Shown here in pieces: positions 25,545-34,388 of a stretch of 64,000 nucleotides of DNA. The notes below the pieces were generated by a model. That model searched no databases. It saw nothing but the letters and a program-made list of their open reading frames with translations, and had not been told where the DNA came from. Within the stretch, counting starts at the first letter, position 1. Each line of letters starts with the position of its first letter. The position numbers were made by a program, and so were the translations under genes. This DNA comes from JANQPX01 sp039197065 (GTDB lineage: Bacteria; Pseudomonadota; Alphaproteobacteria; Geminicoccales; Geminicoccaceae), in assembly GCA_039197065.1 (NCBI GenBank), contig JBCCUL010000012.1, forward strand, positions 134,555 to 198,554, given 5' to 3'.

Positions 25545-26150
25545 CTAGGCCGTGGCTTTTTCGAGCTCCGCTTCGACCTCTTCCCAGTTCACCATGTGGT
25601 TCAGGAAGGCCGCAAGATACTCGGGACGACGATTCTCGTAGTCCACATAGTAAGCATGTTCCCAGACATCAATACCGAGGATCGGGATCATGCCCGAGGT
25701 CAGCGGATTGTCGGCGTTCGACGTTTTGGTCACCTTGAGGGTGTCGCCATCGAGAGCGAGCCAGGCCCATCCGGAGCCGAACTGGGTGACGCCGGCCGTC
25801 TTGAACTTCTCCTTGAAGCTCTCGAAATTGCCGAAGGCGTCATCGATGCGCTTGGCGAGTTCGCCGCCGGGCGCGCCGCCGCCGCCCTTCTTCATGATCC
25901 GCCAGAACAGCTGGTGGTTCCAATGCTGACCGGCATTGTTGAAGATGCCAGCTTTGGCGGGGTCTTTGGCGGACGCTTCGACGATCTCTTCGAGCGACGC
26001 ATCCTTCAGATCGGTGTCTTCGATCAGATTGTTGAGGTTGGTGACGTAGGTCTGGTGATGTTTGTCGTGATGCAGGTGGAGGGTGGTCGACGACATGTAC
26101 GGCTCGAGGGCATCGTAGCTGTACGGGAGGTCGGGCAACTCGAAGGCCAT
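25545..26150 (-). CDS. sodB: Superoxide dismutase, Fe type
   Basis: Converts superoxide to peroxide and oxygen. 201 residues starting MAFELPDLPYSYDALEPYMS. Metal ligands: His in the LHLHHDKHHQTYV region, His in GQHWNHQLFW, Asp and His in GIDVWEHAYYVDY. The Gln of AGQHWNH sits where Fe-type enzymes carry their outer-sphere Gln, so iron is more likely than manganese. The open frame extends 54 codons upstream to 26312 but that part is not SOD-like. AAAGGC precedes the chosen start. Confidence 0.96.
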   Translation of the reverse strand: MAFELPDLPYSYDALEPYMSSTTLHLHHDKHHQTYVTNLNNLIEDTDLKDASLEEIVEASAKDPAKAGIFNNAGQHWNHQLFWRIMKKGGGGAPGGELAKRIDDAFGNFESFKEKFKTAGVTQFGSGWAWLALDGDTLKVTKTSNADNPLTSGMIPILGIDVWEHAYYVDYENRRPEYLAAFLNHMVNWEEVEAELEKATA

Positions 26151-26477
26151 GGTTGGTTTGCCTTTCAGAAATGTGATCCCAGAGGCGCGATAATACGCTA
26201 GATAATCGATCATTCCGAGAAAGCAAAGTCCAGAGCCTCTTGCGGCGACAATCTGTTCGAGGCGCTCATGGAGGTTTCGTCGTTTGGGTGGATTAATCAT
26301 GACCTTGATCATGTCGACATCGATGGGGCGTGCCGGTCGACGAGACTATGTCGCATCCGGTACCACCGGGATCGTGACGCCGTGTGACAATGGGTTGTGG
26401 CATGATCCTTCAAAATCGATGCTGGCGGTGTCATCCGGCCGCTGGCGATAGCATGCGTCCTTTCGAGAGTGCAGCCG
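26151..26477. other. Divergent intergenic region, sodB / nucleotide cyclase
   Basis: 327 bp. The sodB frame stays open on the minus strand to 26312 but encodes nothing recognisable. A weak minus-strand promoter-like pair, TTGCTT and TATCTA with 16 bp between, lies upstream of sodB. No other gene or structure seen. Confidence 0.4.
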
Positions 26478-27908
26478 ATGAGCACGAACATCGCGGTTTC
26501 AAACCAGGGCAAGGCGTCATTGCTGACGCGCGCCCGCGACTTGCTGGTCGGGCCGCCACTGCCCGAACGCCTTCCTGACCGCATCAATGAGACCATCCAG
26601 AAGGAGCAGGAGCAAAGCGAGATCCTGGTCAGCGCGCTTCAGCTGATCGCGATCGCGATGTTCGCGGTTCTTTATACCTTTACGCCAAAAGGTTTCGGTG
26701 ACGACGTGACCTTCGAACCGGTGCCGGTGACGCTTGCCGTCTACGGCCTGTTCACGATCGTCCGGCTGACGCTCGCTCTGAAGCGCAACCTGCCTAAATG
26801 GTTCGTTGCCGTCTCGATCGTGGTCGACGTCGCTGTCCTTCTGATCACGATCTGGAGCTTTCATCTCCAATATGATGCATCGCCCGCGCTTTACCTGAAG
26901 GCGCCGACGCTGATGTATATCTTCATCCTCATCGCTCTCAGGACTTTGCGTTTCGAGCCCGCGATGGTCTTGCTGACAGGTATCACGGCAGGCATTGGCT
27001 GGTTGCTCTTGGTGGCTTATGCCGTCGCTTTCAAACAGCCCTGCAGCGCCATGGAATTCATGGAAGTGCTGGCGGGCGCCGAAGGCTGCGGCATTACCCG
27101 CATGTTCTCAGACTACACCATGTCCAACAAAATTCTCTTAGGCGCCGAAGTGGACAAGATCGTCTCGATCATGATGGTGACGGTGATCCTGGCGATCGCG
27201 CTGATCAGAGCCCGGAAGCTGCTGGTACGTGCAACGGCGGAGCATCAGGCGGCCGCCGATCTGTCACGGTTTTTCGCGCCGGAGATCGCGGGACGAATCC
27301 GTGATACGGAAGCCGAGATCAAACCGGGCGATGCCGAAATCCGCGACGCCGCGATCATGATGACCGATCTTCGCGGGTTCACGCCGCTTACCGAAAAGCT
27401 GCCGCCGAGGGAGGTGATGGCGCTTTTGTCCGCCTATCAAAGCCGCGTGGTGGCGGCGATCTCCGCCGAGGGGGGAAGTGTAGACAAGTTCATGGGGGAT
27501 GGCATTCTTGCGAGCTTCGGCGCCGCTGTCACAAGCGACGAACCGGCGGCACAGGCGTTGCGTGCGGCTGATAGAATTCTTCGCGACTGCGCTTCTTGGC
27601 GCGAGGAGCGGCTAGCACAAGGTCTGGATGCGCCTGCGGTCGGGCTCGCCATTACGACGGGGCGGGTGATGTTCGGTGCGATCGGCGACACCAGCCGTCT
27701 CGAATATACGGTCATCGGCGATCCGGTAAACGTGGTCGCCAAGCTGGAAAAACATACCAAGACCGAAGCCGTGGCAGCGCTTTGCACGGGCGAAGCCTAT
27801 GATCGGGCGCTGACGGAGGGCTATCGTCCCGCCGTGGACCGCGAAAAACGGACGGCGCGTATCGTCGAGGGGGTTCCTGTGCCGATCGATCTGGTCGTTC
27901 TGGACTAG
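26478..27908 (+). CDS. Membrane-anchored class III adenylate/guanylate cyclase
   Basis: 476 residues: about six transmembrane helices between residues 50 and 245, then a class III cyclase domain (about 285-470). Metal-binding Asp297 (MTDLRGFTP) and Asp341 (DKFMGDGILASF) are present. The late motif reads LEYTVIGDPVNVVAKLEKH: the transition-state Asn is kept, while the usual Arg four residues later is Lys. The Lys of DKFMGDG with the Thr of EYTVIG suggests ATP rather than GTP, but specificity is not certain. A 28-kb distant gene in the window encodes a cyclic-nucleotide-binding patatin. The phytoene-synthase-like gene follows 12 bp downstream. Confidence 0.93.
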   Translation: MSTNIAVSNQGKASLLTRARDLLVGPPLPERLPDRINETIQKEQEQSEILVSALQLIAIAMFAVLYTFTPKGFGDDVTFEPVPVTLAVYGLFTIVRLTLALKRNLPKWFVAVSIVVDVAVLLITIWSFHLQYDASPALYLKAPTLMYIFILIALRTLRFEPAMVLLTGITAGIGWLLLVAYAVAFKQPCSAMEFMEVLAGAEGCGITRMFSDYTMSNKILLGAEVDKIVSIMMVTVILAIALIRARKLLVRATAEHQAAADLSRFFAPEIAGRIRDTEAEIKPGDAEIRDAAIMMTDLRGFTPLTEKLPPREVMALLSAYQSRVVAAISAEGGSVDKFMGDGILASFGAAVTSDEPAAQALRAADRILRDCASWREERLAQGLDAPAVGLAITTGRVMFGAIGDTSRLEYTVIGDPVNVVAKLEKHTKTEAVAALCTGEAYDRALTEGYRPAVDREKRTARIVEGVPVPIDLVVLD

Positions 27909-27920
27909 GGCGGACGCAGC

Positions 27921-28733
27921 GTGAACGCAGGAGCGATCGATCAGCTCTCCCCGCTCGCCGCCGATCTCAGATCTCAAAATCCGGATCGCTATCTAGCGAC
28001 CCTCTTCGCGCCGCCTGCACGCCGAAACGCGCTGATCGCGCTCTATGCGTTCGACCATGAGATCGCCCGCGCGCAGTGGACGCTTCGAGAACCGATGGCA
28101 GGCCTCATCCGTCTTCAATGGTGGCAGGACGTCATTGACGGGTTCTCGGAGCATCGTCCTGTCGCTCATCCGGTGGTCCGAGAGCTTCAGCGCGCTGTCA
28201 CGGAAGACGGCCTGAACAATCATCACCTTTTGCGCGTGCTCGACGCTCGACGTCGCCCGCTGGAAGACGACGAGCCGCCCACGCTGGAGGATTTCGAGCA
28301 ACATCTGCACGACATCGGCGGAAGCATTTTTTGCGCGGCTGCGGAGCTTCTCGGCGGAAGTCAGCCTGACGTACAAGCCATCCTCAACCGGGCGGGACTG
28401 GTCAGCGCCGCCCTGGAGCATTGCCGCTTCCTGCAGGATCAGGCACCCGGCTCGAACGTCTGGCTGCCCGCAGATTGGTACATCGACGAGAAGGGAGATG
28501 CGGGGACCGTCTCCGCAACGGTCTTGAAACGACGTCTGGCCGATCGGTCGTTGAAAGAGCTTGCTGAAGCCCGGCGTCAAGCGGGATCGATCCCACGGGC
28601 GGTCTTGCCGGCGCTCTTCCCGATAACGCTCGCCGCCAGCCGTTTGCGCGATCCGATTGGCTCCGGTCAGCCAGAACCGCTTCCCATGGCGGTGCCTAGG
28701 CTTATGTGGTGCTGGCTACGCCGTCGTTTCTGA
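27921..28733 (+). CDS. Squalene/phytoene synthase-like protein (NDUFAF6 type)
   Basis: 270 residues of the trans-isoprenyl-diphosphate synthase head-to-head fold. The catalytic Asp-rich motifs are not complete: the first region reads LYAFDHEIARAQW, with one Asp where synthases have D-x-x-x-D, and the second region (AALEHCRFLQDQ) lacks a second D-x-x-x-D. This matches the NDUFAF6/COQ-type branch involved in complex I assembly rather than carotenoid or hopanoid synthesis. Starts 12 bp after the cyclase gene. Convergent with the pseudoprotease gene, 12 bp apart. Confidence 0.85.
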   Translation: MNAGAIDQLSPLAADLRSQNPDRYLATLFAPPARRNALIALYAFDHEIARAQWTLREPMAGLIRLQWWQDVIDGFSEHRPVAHPVVRELQRAVTEDGLNNHHLLRVLDARRRPLEDDEPPTLEDFEQHLHDIGGSIFCAAAELLGGSQPDVQAILNRAGLVSAALEHCRFLQDQAPGSNVWLPADWYIDEKGDAGTVSATVLKRRLADRSLKELAEARRQAGSIPRAVLPALFPITLAASRLRDPIGSGQPEPLPMAVPRLMWCWLRRRF

Positions 28734-28745
28734 GCCCTTAGAGAC

Positions 28746-29780
28746 TCAGAACGTCGGATCGAGCTTAAGATATCGATAGCGATTGCCGCTCTTGATCACC
28801 GTCATGGAGATCTCGTTGTTGCGGACGACATCGAGGGGGATATCGACGCCGGCCTCGCCGCGTTGCCAAAGGTCCCGATAGAAGTCCGCAAGGCTGTTCA
28901 CGACAGCGCCATCGATACCAAGGATGAGATCGCCGACCGCCATGCCGGCATCCTGTCCAGGCCCATCCGGCGCCACACGGGTCACGAAGATGCGGCCGCG
29001 ATGCTCTTCGAGGAACAGGCCGAGCCAGGGATGAGCGGGCTGCTTTCGACGCCCATCGGCGAGAAGGTCGGCCAGGATCGGTTTCAACGCATCCACCGGG
29101 ATGAACATGTTGGCGGGCCCGCGGCGTCCTCTCGGGTCCGCATCTCTCAGGATCAGGGAGCCAATGCCGACCAGGCGACCCTCTCGGTTGATCAGCGCGG
29201 CGCCGCCGAATCTGGCGTGAGGCGGGGCGGTGAACATCGCATCCTCGAGGAGATATTCCCAATAGCCGGCAAACGGACGGCGATCGACGAGAAATACCCC
29301 TTTCGCTTCTAGCCTTCCCATATGGCTCGCCACCAGGAGTGGCTCCGACAAGGCGACATCGTCGGCGTCACCCAGTGAAAGCGGGGTCACATCGATAGGG
29401 ATGTTCGTCCTGATCAACCCAAACCCGGTCTCATGATCATAGGCGACGATATTGGCAGGCATATCCCTTCCGTCGGGTCCCACCACTGACACTTCGATGG
29501 CTTCGAGGATGAGGTAGCCCACCGTGAGGACAAGTCCGGCATCGTCGATGACAACGCCGGTTCCGCTGCGTCTGGTGCCTAGGCCATCAGCCGTACGCGC
29601 ATTGCTCGGTACGACCGAATCGACCTGGACGATGGCCGAAAGGCGGTCGGACTGCTGACCAATCGCCTGAAGTGGCGTGGCAAGGATAGACAGGGCTATC
29701 GCGAGGCAAAGCCAAATATTGGCCTGCCCGAGACTTCTTAAAAAAGGAGCGAGCTTGGCGTGCGTCATGTCATCAGTCAT
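28746..29780 (-). CDS. HtrA/DegP-like pseudoprotease with PDZ domain
   Basis: 344 residues: signal peptide or anchor (about 20-40), a trypsin-like S1C fold (about 45-235) and a PDZ domain (about 250-335; DGPGQDAGMAVGDLILGIDG). All three catalytic positions are changed: LVLTVGYLI has Tyr89 for His, TGFGLI has Gly119 for Asp, and RFGGAAL replaces G-N-S-G-G-P (Phe191 for Ser). It therefore cannot be a serine protease and is more likely a periplasmic chaperone or regulator that binds peptides. M at 29780 is the preferred start; 29768 and 29816 are alternatives. Confidence 0.88.
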   Translation of the reverse strand: MTDDMTHAKLAPFLRSLGQANIWLCLAIALSILATPLQAIGQQSDRLSAIVQVDSVVPSNARTADGLGTRRSGTGVVIDDAGLVLTVGYLILEAIEVSVVGPDGRDMPANIVAYDHETGFGLIRTNIPIDVTPLSLGDADDVALSEPLLVASHMGRLEAKGVFLVDRRPFAGYWEYLLEDAMFTAPPHARFGGAALINREGRLVGIGSLILRDADPRGRRGPANMFIPVDALKPILADLLADGRRKQPAHPWLGLFLEEHRGRIFVTRVAPDGPGQDAGMAVGDLILGIDGAVVNSLADFYRDLWQRGEAGVDIPLDVVRNNEISMTVIKSGNRYRYLKLDPTF

Positions 29781-29973
29781 GGCTGTCACCAGATGAGAGC
29801 CGTCAGAAATAATCATATGGGTTCGAATTTCGAGCTTTTCATAACAAAAGAGGAATGTTGAATCAGCCCGTCGCGGCTAACGACTTGTTTTCATTTGAAT
29901 GTGGTCGTTTTGCCTATTGATAACGCGACCGTTTGCCAATTCTGGGTCCGGCACTGGGCAAGCGTTTGTGTGG

Positions 29974-30002
29974 ATGACAGCACCGAGACGGGTGCCTATA
30001 GT
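29974..30002 (+). promoter_or_regulatory. Sigma-70-type promoter of argE
   Basis: ATGACA (29974-29979), 17-bp spacer, TATAGT (29997-30002), ending 34 bp before the argE ATG. One of the best promoter matches in the window. The rest of the 29781-30036 gap is AT-rich without a gene. Confidence 0.6.
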
Positions 30003-30036
30003 CTCGCCTGCGTAATTTTTTCTCGACGGACTGCCA

Positions 30037-31203
30037 ATGCCTCAATCGACCAGCTGCCATGATCTGCTCGCGCGTCTGGTGGCTTTCGACACGACAAGTC
30101 GGAATTCCAATCTCGAGTTGATTTCTTTCGTTCAGGACTTTCTCGAACGGTTTGGCATCGCATCAGAACTGGTGGCGAATGACGACGGCACAAAGGCCAA
30201 TCTGTTCGCCTCGATCGGCCCGATCGATAAGCCGGGCGTCGTATTTTCCGGCCATACCGATGTGGTGCCGGTCGATGATCAGGACTGGTCGTCCGATCCC
30301 TTCAAGCTGACCACGCGGGATGATCGTGTCTTCGCGCGAGGTGCTGCTGACATGAAGGGGTTCATCGCCTCAGCCTTGTCGCTGGCGCCGGATCTTGCCG
30401 ATCGTCGGCTCGAGCGACCCGTCCATTTCGCCTTCAGCTATGATGAGGAGGTAGGCTGCAAGGGCGTTCCCAGCCTGCTGGATCACATGGCCAGCCGCCT
30501 GCCGGTGCTGCCCATGGGTTGCATTGTCGGTGAGCCGACCGGCATGCGTGTCGCCAATGGGCATAAGGGAAAGGCAGGCTATCGCTGTACCGTCAAAGGA
30601 AAGGCCAGTCATTCCGCGCTGAATCATTTAGGCGTGAATGCAGTCGAGGTCGCGGCGGAGATCGTCGCGCGCCTTCGCCAGACCAATCTCGACTTCCGTG
30701 CGCATGGCCCCTTCTTCGACGGCTATGAGCCGCCGCATTGCACCGTTACGACGGGCGTGATGAATGGGGGCACGGCGCTCAACATCGTGCCGTCCACCTG
30801 CACCTTTGAATTCGAATTCAGGCTTCTGCCGGGCCAGGAGCCGGAGCGCCTGCTGGCCGATATCCAGGCGTTCACCGCCACCACGTTATTGCCTGCCATG
30901 AAAGCTGTCACGGAGGAGGCAAGCGTTGATTGGCAGGAGCTGATGAGCTATCCAGCCCTGGGCAACACCGATGAGCCACAGATCGAGCGTTTGGCCTGTG
31001 CGCTGACCGATACCGTCGTCCCTGCAAAATTGTCTTTTGGAACCGAGGCCGGACATTTCGCGGTGAGGGGCGTGCCATCGATCGTATGCGGACCTGGCAG
31101 CATCAGTGTTGCGCATAAGCCAGATGAATATGTCGACCTTCAGCAGCTCAAACTGTGCTCCAGCTTTCTGCGTGACATCGTCGATGAAGTCAGCGCTATC
31201 TGA
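30037..31203 (+). CDS. argE: Acetylornithine deacetylase
   Basis: M20 zinc enzyme that removes acetate from N-acetylornithine in arginine synthesis. 388 residues. Metal-site motifs: FSGHTDVVPVDDQDW (His, Asp), ARGAADMKGFIA (bridging Asp), AFSYDEEVGCKG (catalytic Glu-Glu) and the late GTEAGHFAVRGVPSIVCGPGSI (His-bearing segment). The NGHKGKAGYRCTVKGKASHSA segment is typical of ArgE. Some alphaproteobacterial homologues act on other acylated amino acids, so substrate is likely but not proven. The aspartoacylase-like gene follows 39 bp downstream. Confidence 0.88.
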   Translation: MPQSTSCHDLLARLVAFDTTSRNSNLELISFVQDFLERFGIASELVANDDGTKANLFASIGPIDKPGVVFSGHTDVVPVDDQDWSSDPFKLTTRDDRVFARGAADMKGFIASALSLAPDLADRRLERPVHFAFSYDEEVGCKGVPSLLDHMASRLPVLPMGCIVGEPTGMRVANGHKGKAGYRCTVKGKASHSALNHLGVNAVEVAAEIVARLRQTNLDFRAHGPFFDGYEPPHCTVTTGVMNGGTALNIVPSTCTFEFEFRLLPGQEPERLLADIQAFTATTLLPAMKAVTEEASVDWQELMSYPALGNTDEPQIERLACALTDTVVPAKLSFGTEAGHFAVRGVPSIVCGPGSISVAHKPDEYVDLQQLKLCSSFLRDIVDEVSAI

Positions 31204-31242
31204 CGTGGGTAATTTTCGCTTCATGCCAAAAACGAATTGTTG

Positions 31243-32196
31243 ATGAGTGCAAGTCCGACGATCGAGATCCAGACGCCTGATCTGACCCCCTATCAAGAGG
31301 GCTCTTCCGGCATCCCCTATGTCATATCCCTCGACAGTGGCGCGCCGGGACCGCATGCGGTGATCACATCACTGGTTCATGGCAATGAGCTCTCGGGTGC
31401 GTGGGCATTGATTACGCTTATGCAGCAAGGGATCAAACCGAGCCGGGGACGCCTCTCTCTGGCGTTCGTCAACGTTCAGGCCTTCAAGCGCTTCGATCCG
31501 AGACAACCTAAGGCTTCCCGCTATCTTGATCAGGACCTCAATCGTCTCTGGGACGAAGCGCGGCTGAACAGCATGGAGCGCTCGCGAGAGCTCGACCGGG
31601 CCAGGGAGCTTCGGCCCCTGATCGAGAGCGCCGATTGGCTCTTGGATCTGCATTCGATGCAGCACTCTGCCGAACCCCTCGTTCTTGCCGGTCTCACGGC
31701 GAAAGGTCTCGATCTGGCGCGGGTGATGGGCTACCCGCGGCTGATCGTGACCGATGGTGGTCATCGAAACGGCGCACGCATGCGGGATTTCGGCGCTTTC
31801 GCTGATCCTGGGAGACCGAATACGGCGATGCTGGTCGAATGCGGACAGCATTGGGAGCGTGCCAGCATCGATATCGCCATCACCAGCTGCCGGCAGTTTC
31901 TCGCGGCCATTGACCTGGTTGAACCGCAGCTTCTCGATCGGCTCGGCCGAGCGCCCAAGCCCGGCCCCCAGCAGGTGATCCAGGTAACCGATACGATGAC
32001 CGTAAAGTCCGGCCCGTTTCATTTCTCACGCGCCGTCCGAGGCCTCGATGTCATCCCCAAGGCCGGCACCGTGATCGCTTTCGATGGCGATCAGCCCGTG
32101 GAGACCCCTTACGACAATTGTGTGCTGATCATGCCATCGAAAAGGCTGACACGCGGCCTGACGGCGGTCCGACTCGGCCGGTTCATCGACAATTGA
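31243..32196 (+). CDS. Succinylglutamate desuccinylase/aspartoacylase family protein
   Basis: M14-like zinc hydrolase that cleaves an acyl group from an amino-acid-type substrate. 317 residues. Zinc ligands: His and Glu of SLVHGNELSGAWAL and His of WLLDLHSMQHSA; the catalytic Glu is probably in AMLVECGQHWE. It sits between argE and a GNAT gene on the same strand and may form an operon with them. The ATG at 31243 follows two in-frame TTGs; no strong ribosome-binding site separates them. Exact substrate unknown. Confidence 0.88.
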   Translation: MSASPTIEIQTPDLTPYQEGSSGIPYVISLDSGAPGPHAVITSLVHGNELSGAWALITLMQQGIKPSRGRLSLAFVNVQAFKRFDPRQPKASRYLDQDLNRLWDEARLNSMERSRELDRARELRPLIESADWLLDLHSMQHSAEPLVLAGLTAKGLDLARVMGYPRLIVTDGGHRNGARMRDFGAFADPGRPNTAMLVECGQHWERASIDIAITSCRQFLAAIDLVEPQLLDRLGRAPKPGPQQVIQVTDTMTVKSGPFHFSRAVRGLDVIPKAGTVIAFDGDQPVETPYDNCVLIMPSKRLTRGLTAVRLGRFIDN

Positions 32197-32227
32197 GACA
32201 GCAAAAGCTTGCACTGAGAGGTGTCGA

Positions 32228-32701
32228 ATGGTGACCATCCGCGCCGGATATAGACAAGATGCGGCGGCGATCGCTTCGATGATCAGCGATTTCAATGTCG
32301 AGGAGGGCAGTCCGGGGCGGATTTCGGCGGATGGCGTCATCGATCTCTGCTTTGGTGATCGCCCGCTCTACAAGCCGCTGGTCGCCGAGCATGAAGGTGA
32401 TCTGGTCGGCTATGCTCTGATCACGCAACATTTCGACACGGAGCCCTGCGCCTGGATCTCCTATATGCAGGATCTCTTTGTCGCCTCAGCATGGCGAAGC
32501 CAGGGCGTCGGCCGACGCCTGATAGCTGCTGCTGCGCGCCTCACATTGGAAGAAGGACGGTTCGAGCTCACCTGGCATGTCCGCGATCACAATGAACGCG
32601 GCCGCGCCTTCTACAGCCAGATCGGCGGCAAGGAGCAGACGCCGATCCCGGTCACGCTTTCCAGCGACGCCCTGAAGGCGTTGGCGTCCGAAGCCGGCTA
32701 G
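32228..32701 (+). CDS. GNAT-family N-acetyltransferase
   Basis: 157 residues, single GNAT domain. Acetyl-CoA loop: DLFVASAWRSQGVGRRLIAAA, with VRDHNERGRAFYSQIGG at the C-terminal side. Acceptor unknown. Third in a likely argE-aspartoacylase-GNAT run; 31 bp after the preceding stop. Its TAG stop codon is the first three bases of a 105-bp palindromic repeat, as is that of hpnB far downstream. Confidence 0.88.
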   Translation: MVTIRAGYRQDAAAIASMISDFNVEEGSPGRISADGVIDLCFGDRPLYKPLVAEHEGDLVGYALITQHFDTEPCAWISYMQDLFVASAWRSQGVGRRLIAAAARLTLEEGRFELTWHVRDHNERGRAFYSQIGGKEQTPIPVTLSSDALKALASEAG

Positions 32702-32803
32702 AGCTTTTTCCGATTAAGTGGGACCACTTGATCGATAAGAAAATGCGGCGAAACAAAGGGATAAAGTATCTGATTCGATCGCTTGCGATCAGAAATTGCT
32801 CTA
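32699..32803 (+). repeat. 105-bp palindromic intergenic repeat, copy A
   Basis: Matches 59015-59119 at 94 of 105 positions without gaps. Ends are imperfect inverted repeats (TAGAGC...GCTCTA), and the inside holds AAGTGG-GA-CCACTT and GATCGC-TT-GCGATC stems, so the whole element can fold. It starts on the stop codon of the GNAT gene. REP-like; no coding capacity. Confidence 0.85.
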
Positions 32804-32826
32804 GCGGCGTATGACCACATCATTGG
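32802..32826 (+). repeat. Dispersed ~24-bp repeat, copy 2
   Basis: TAGCGGCGT followed by ATGACCACATCATTGG; one T fewer than copies 1 and 3. It directly abuts (overlaps by two bases) the 105-bp repeat copy A, so here the two repeat types form one composite element. Confidence 0.65.
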
Positions 32827-32913
32827 CTTCCGCCATCAACGCCCAAGCAGTCAGGATGTCGCCAAGCTTTTCCAGAGGCCACATGATCCTGTTGTTTCTG
32901 CGGCGATATCGGT

Positions 32914-34338
32914 TCAGGTGCTGAAGATCGGCGGATGTCGCTCATGCCACGACGCCGCCCGCTCCAATTGCCCCGCCAGCTGAAAGAGTGTCGCCTCGTC
33001 CCCATAGGCGCCGACGAATTGAACGCCGATCGGCAGGCTGTCGTCGTTCCAGAAAAGAGGGACGTTCATGGCGGGCTGACCTGTGACGTTGAATTGATAG
33101 GTGAAGCAGGCAAAACGCCAGAGACGATCCACATAGTCATCGAGATCGTCGCTCATCATATCGAGATGGCCGAGCGGAACCGGCGGCTGGGCAAGGGTTG
33201 GCGTCAGCAACAGATCGTAACGCTCGAAGAATGAACAGATATCCCGGCTGATGCTGTGAAGCCTGTTGATCAGCTGCACATAGTCCGTCGCCGAAAGGCT
33301 CTCAGCCTTCTCGATCATCGCCCAGGTAACGCGCTCGAGTTTGTCCGGAGCGACTTCAAGGCCGAGCGCCGCCGCACGCTGCCGGATATTGGCCGATGCA
33401 CCGACCGCGAACAGCATGTTGTAGTCCTCATCGAGGCGCTCAGCATCATAGGTCGGACCTGCCGGTTCGACGATATGGCCGAGCTGCTCGCAGAGCTTTC
33501 CGGCATGCTCCGTCGCGGCGACACAGTCCGGATGGACCGGAAGGTTGCTGAATGAGCTCGTCGCGATCGCAATCCGGAGCTGCTTCGGCTCGGTGTCGAC
33601 CTGATCGAGGAACGGGCTCATCTGTGGCGGCGCCATATAGGGATCGCCGGGTGCTGGGCCTGCGGTGGCATCGAGGGCTGCGGCGCTATCACGTACCGTG
33701 CGCGAGACGACATGCTCGACCGAGCAGCCGGACAGGCTCTCGCCGAGATAGGGTGCCATGGTGTTTCTGGCGCGCGTCGTTTTCAGGCCGAACAGGCCGC
33801 AGCAGGCCGCGGGTATGCGGATCGAGCCGCCACCGTCGCTGGCGTGGGCAAGCGGCACCAGCCCGGCCGCCACCGCCGCTGCGGAGCCCCCGCTCGATCC
33901 GCCTGGCGTCTTGGTGAGGTCCCAGGGGTTGCGTGTCGGTCCGAAAAGGACAGGCTCGGTCGAGGCGTTCAGGCCGAATTCCGGCGTGTTGGTACGCCCA
34001 AAGGGGATAAGCCCGGCCGCCTTGTAGCGCTGGACGAGAACACTGTCGGCCGGAGGGCAGGCATCCTTGAAGAGGCGGGATCCACCGGTAAACGGCACGC
34101 CGCCGAGCGCGCCGCCGAGGTCTTTCAGGAGAAACGGCACGCCTGCGAAGGCACCGGTCGGCTTCGCGTGTTTGGCCGCCACGAGCGCCTGATCATAGAC
34201 CTTGGTGACCACGGCGTTCAGGCTAGGATTGACAGCTTCGGTCCGCGCGATCGCGGCCTCCAGAAGCTCAAGTGCGGAAATCTCACCGGATCGCACCTGT
34301 ACACCGAGGCCAAGACCGTCTTGCATGGCCTTCGACAT
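32914..34338 (-). CDS. Amidase-signature hydrolase (NylA/6-aminohexanoate-cyclic-dimer-hydrolase-like)
   Basis: 474 residues. Ser-cisSer-Lys triad visible: Lys in FAGVPFLLKDLGG, cis-Ser in TPGGSSGGSAAAVAAG and nucleophile Ser in ASDGGGSIRIPAACCGLFGLK. The GVPFLLKDLG and NPWDLTKTPGG segments are typical of the amidase branch that includes NylA and related linear/cyclic amide hydrolases. Strong ribosome-binding site GGGAGGGG before the ATG at 34338. It follows a RidA-family gene by 50 bp on the same strand. Different subfamily from the amidase at 9444-10787. Confidence 0.92.
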   Translation of the reverse strand: MSKAMQDGLGLGVQVRSGEISALELLEAAIARTEAVNPSLNAVVTKVYDQALVAAKHAKPTGAFAGVPFLLKDLGGALGGVPFTGGSRLFKDACPPADSVLVQRYKAAGLIPFGRTNTPEFGLNASTEPVLFGPTRNPWDLTKTPGGSSGGSAAAVAAGLVPLAHASDGGGSIRIPAACCGLFGLKTTRARNTMAPYLGESLSGCSVEHVVSRTVRDSAAALDATAGPAPGDPYMAPPQMSPFLDQVDTEPKQLRIAIATSSFSNLPVHPDCVAATEHAGKLCEQLGHIVEPAGPTYDAERLDEDYNMLFAVGASANIRQRAAALGLEVAPDKLERVTWAMIEKAESLSATDYVQLINRLHSISRDICSFFERYDLLLTPTLAQPPVPLGHLDMMSDDLDDYVDRLWRFACFTYQFNVTGQPAMNVPLFWNDDSLPIGVQFVGAYGDEATLFQLAGQLERAASWHERHPPIFST

Positions 34339-34388
34339 GTTTGCCCCTCCCGAAATGAATTGATGGTGTTGCGATGACTTTCCGTGGC

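Noticed and set aside
25480..25545. GC-rich hairpin near CCGGCTAAGGCCGG, possible terminator of sodB
   Set aside because: Neither strand has a T-run after the stem; may be only a composition effect.
29810..29835. GGGTTCGAATT, resembling a tRNA T-arm
   Set aside because: No acceptor stem, anticodon stem or CCA end can be built around it.
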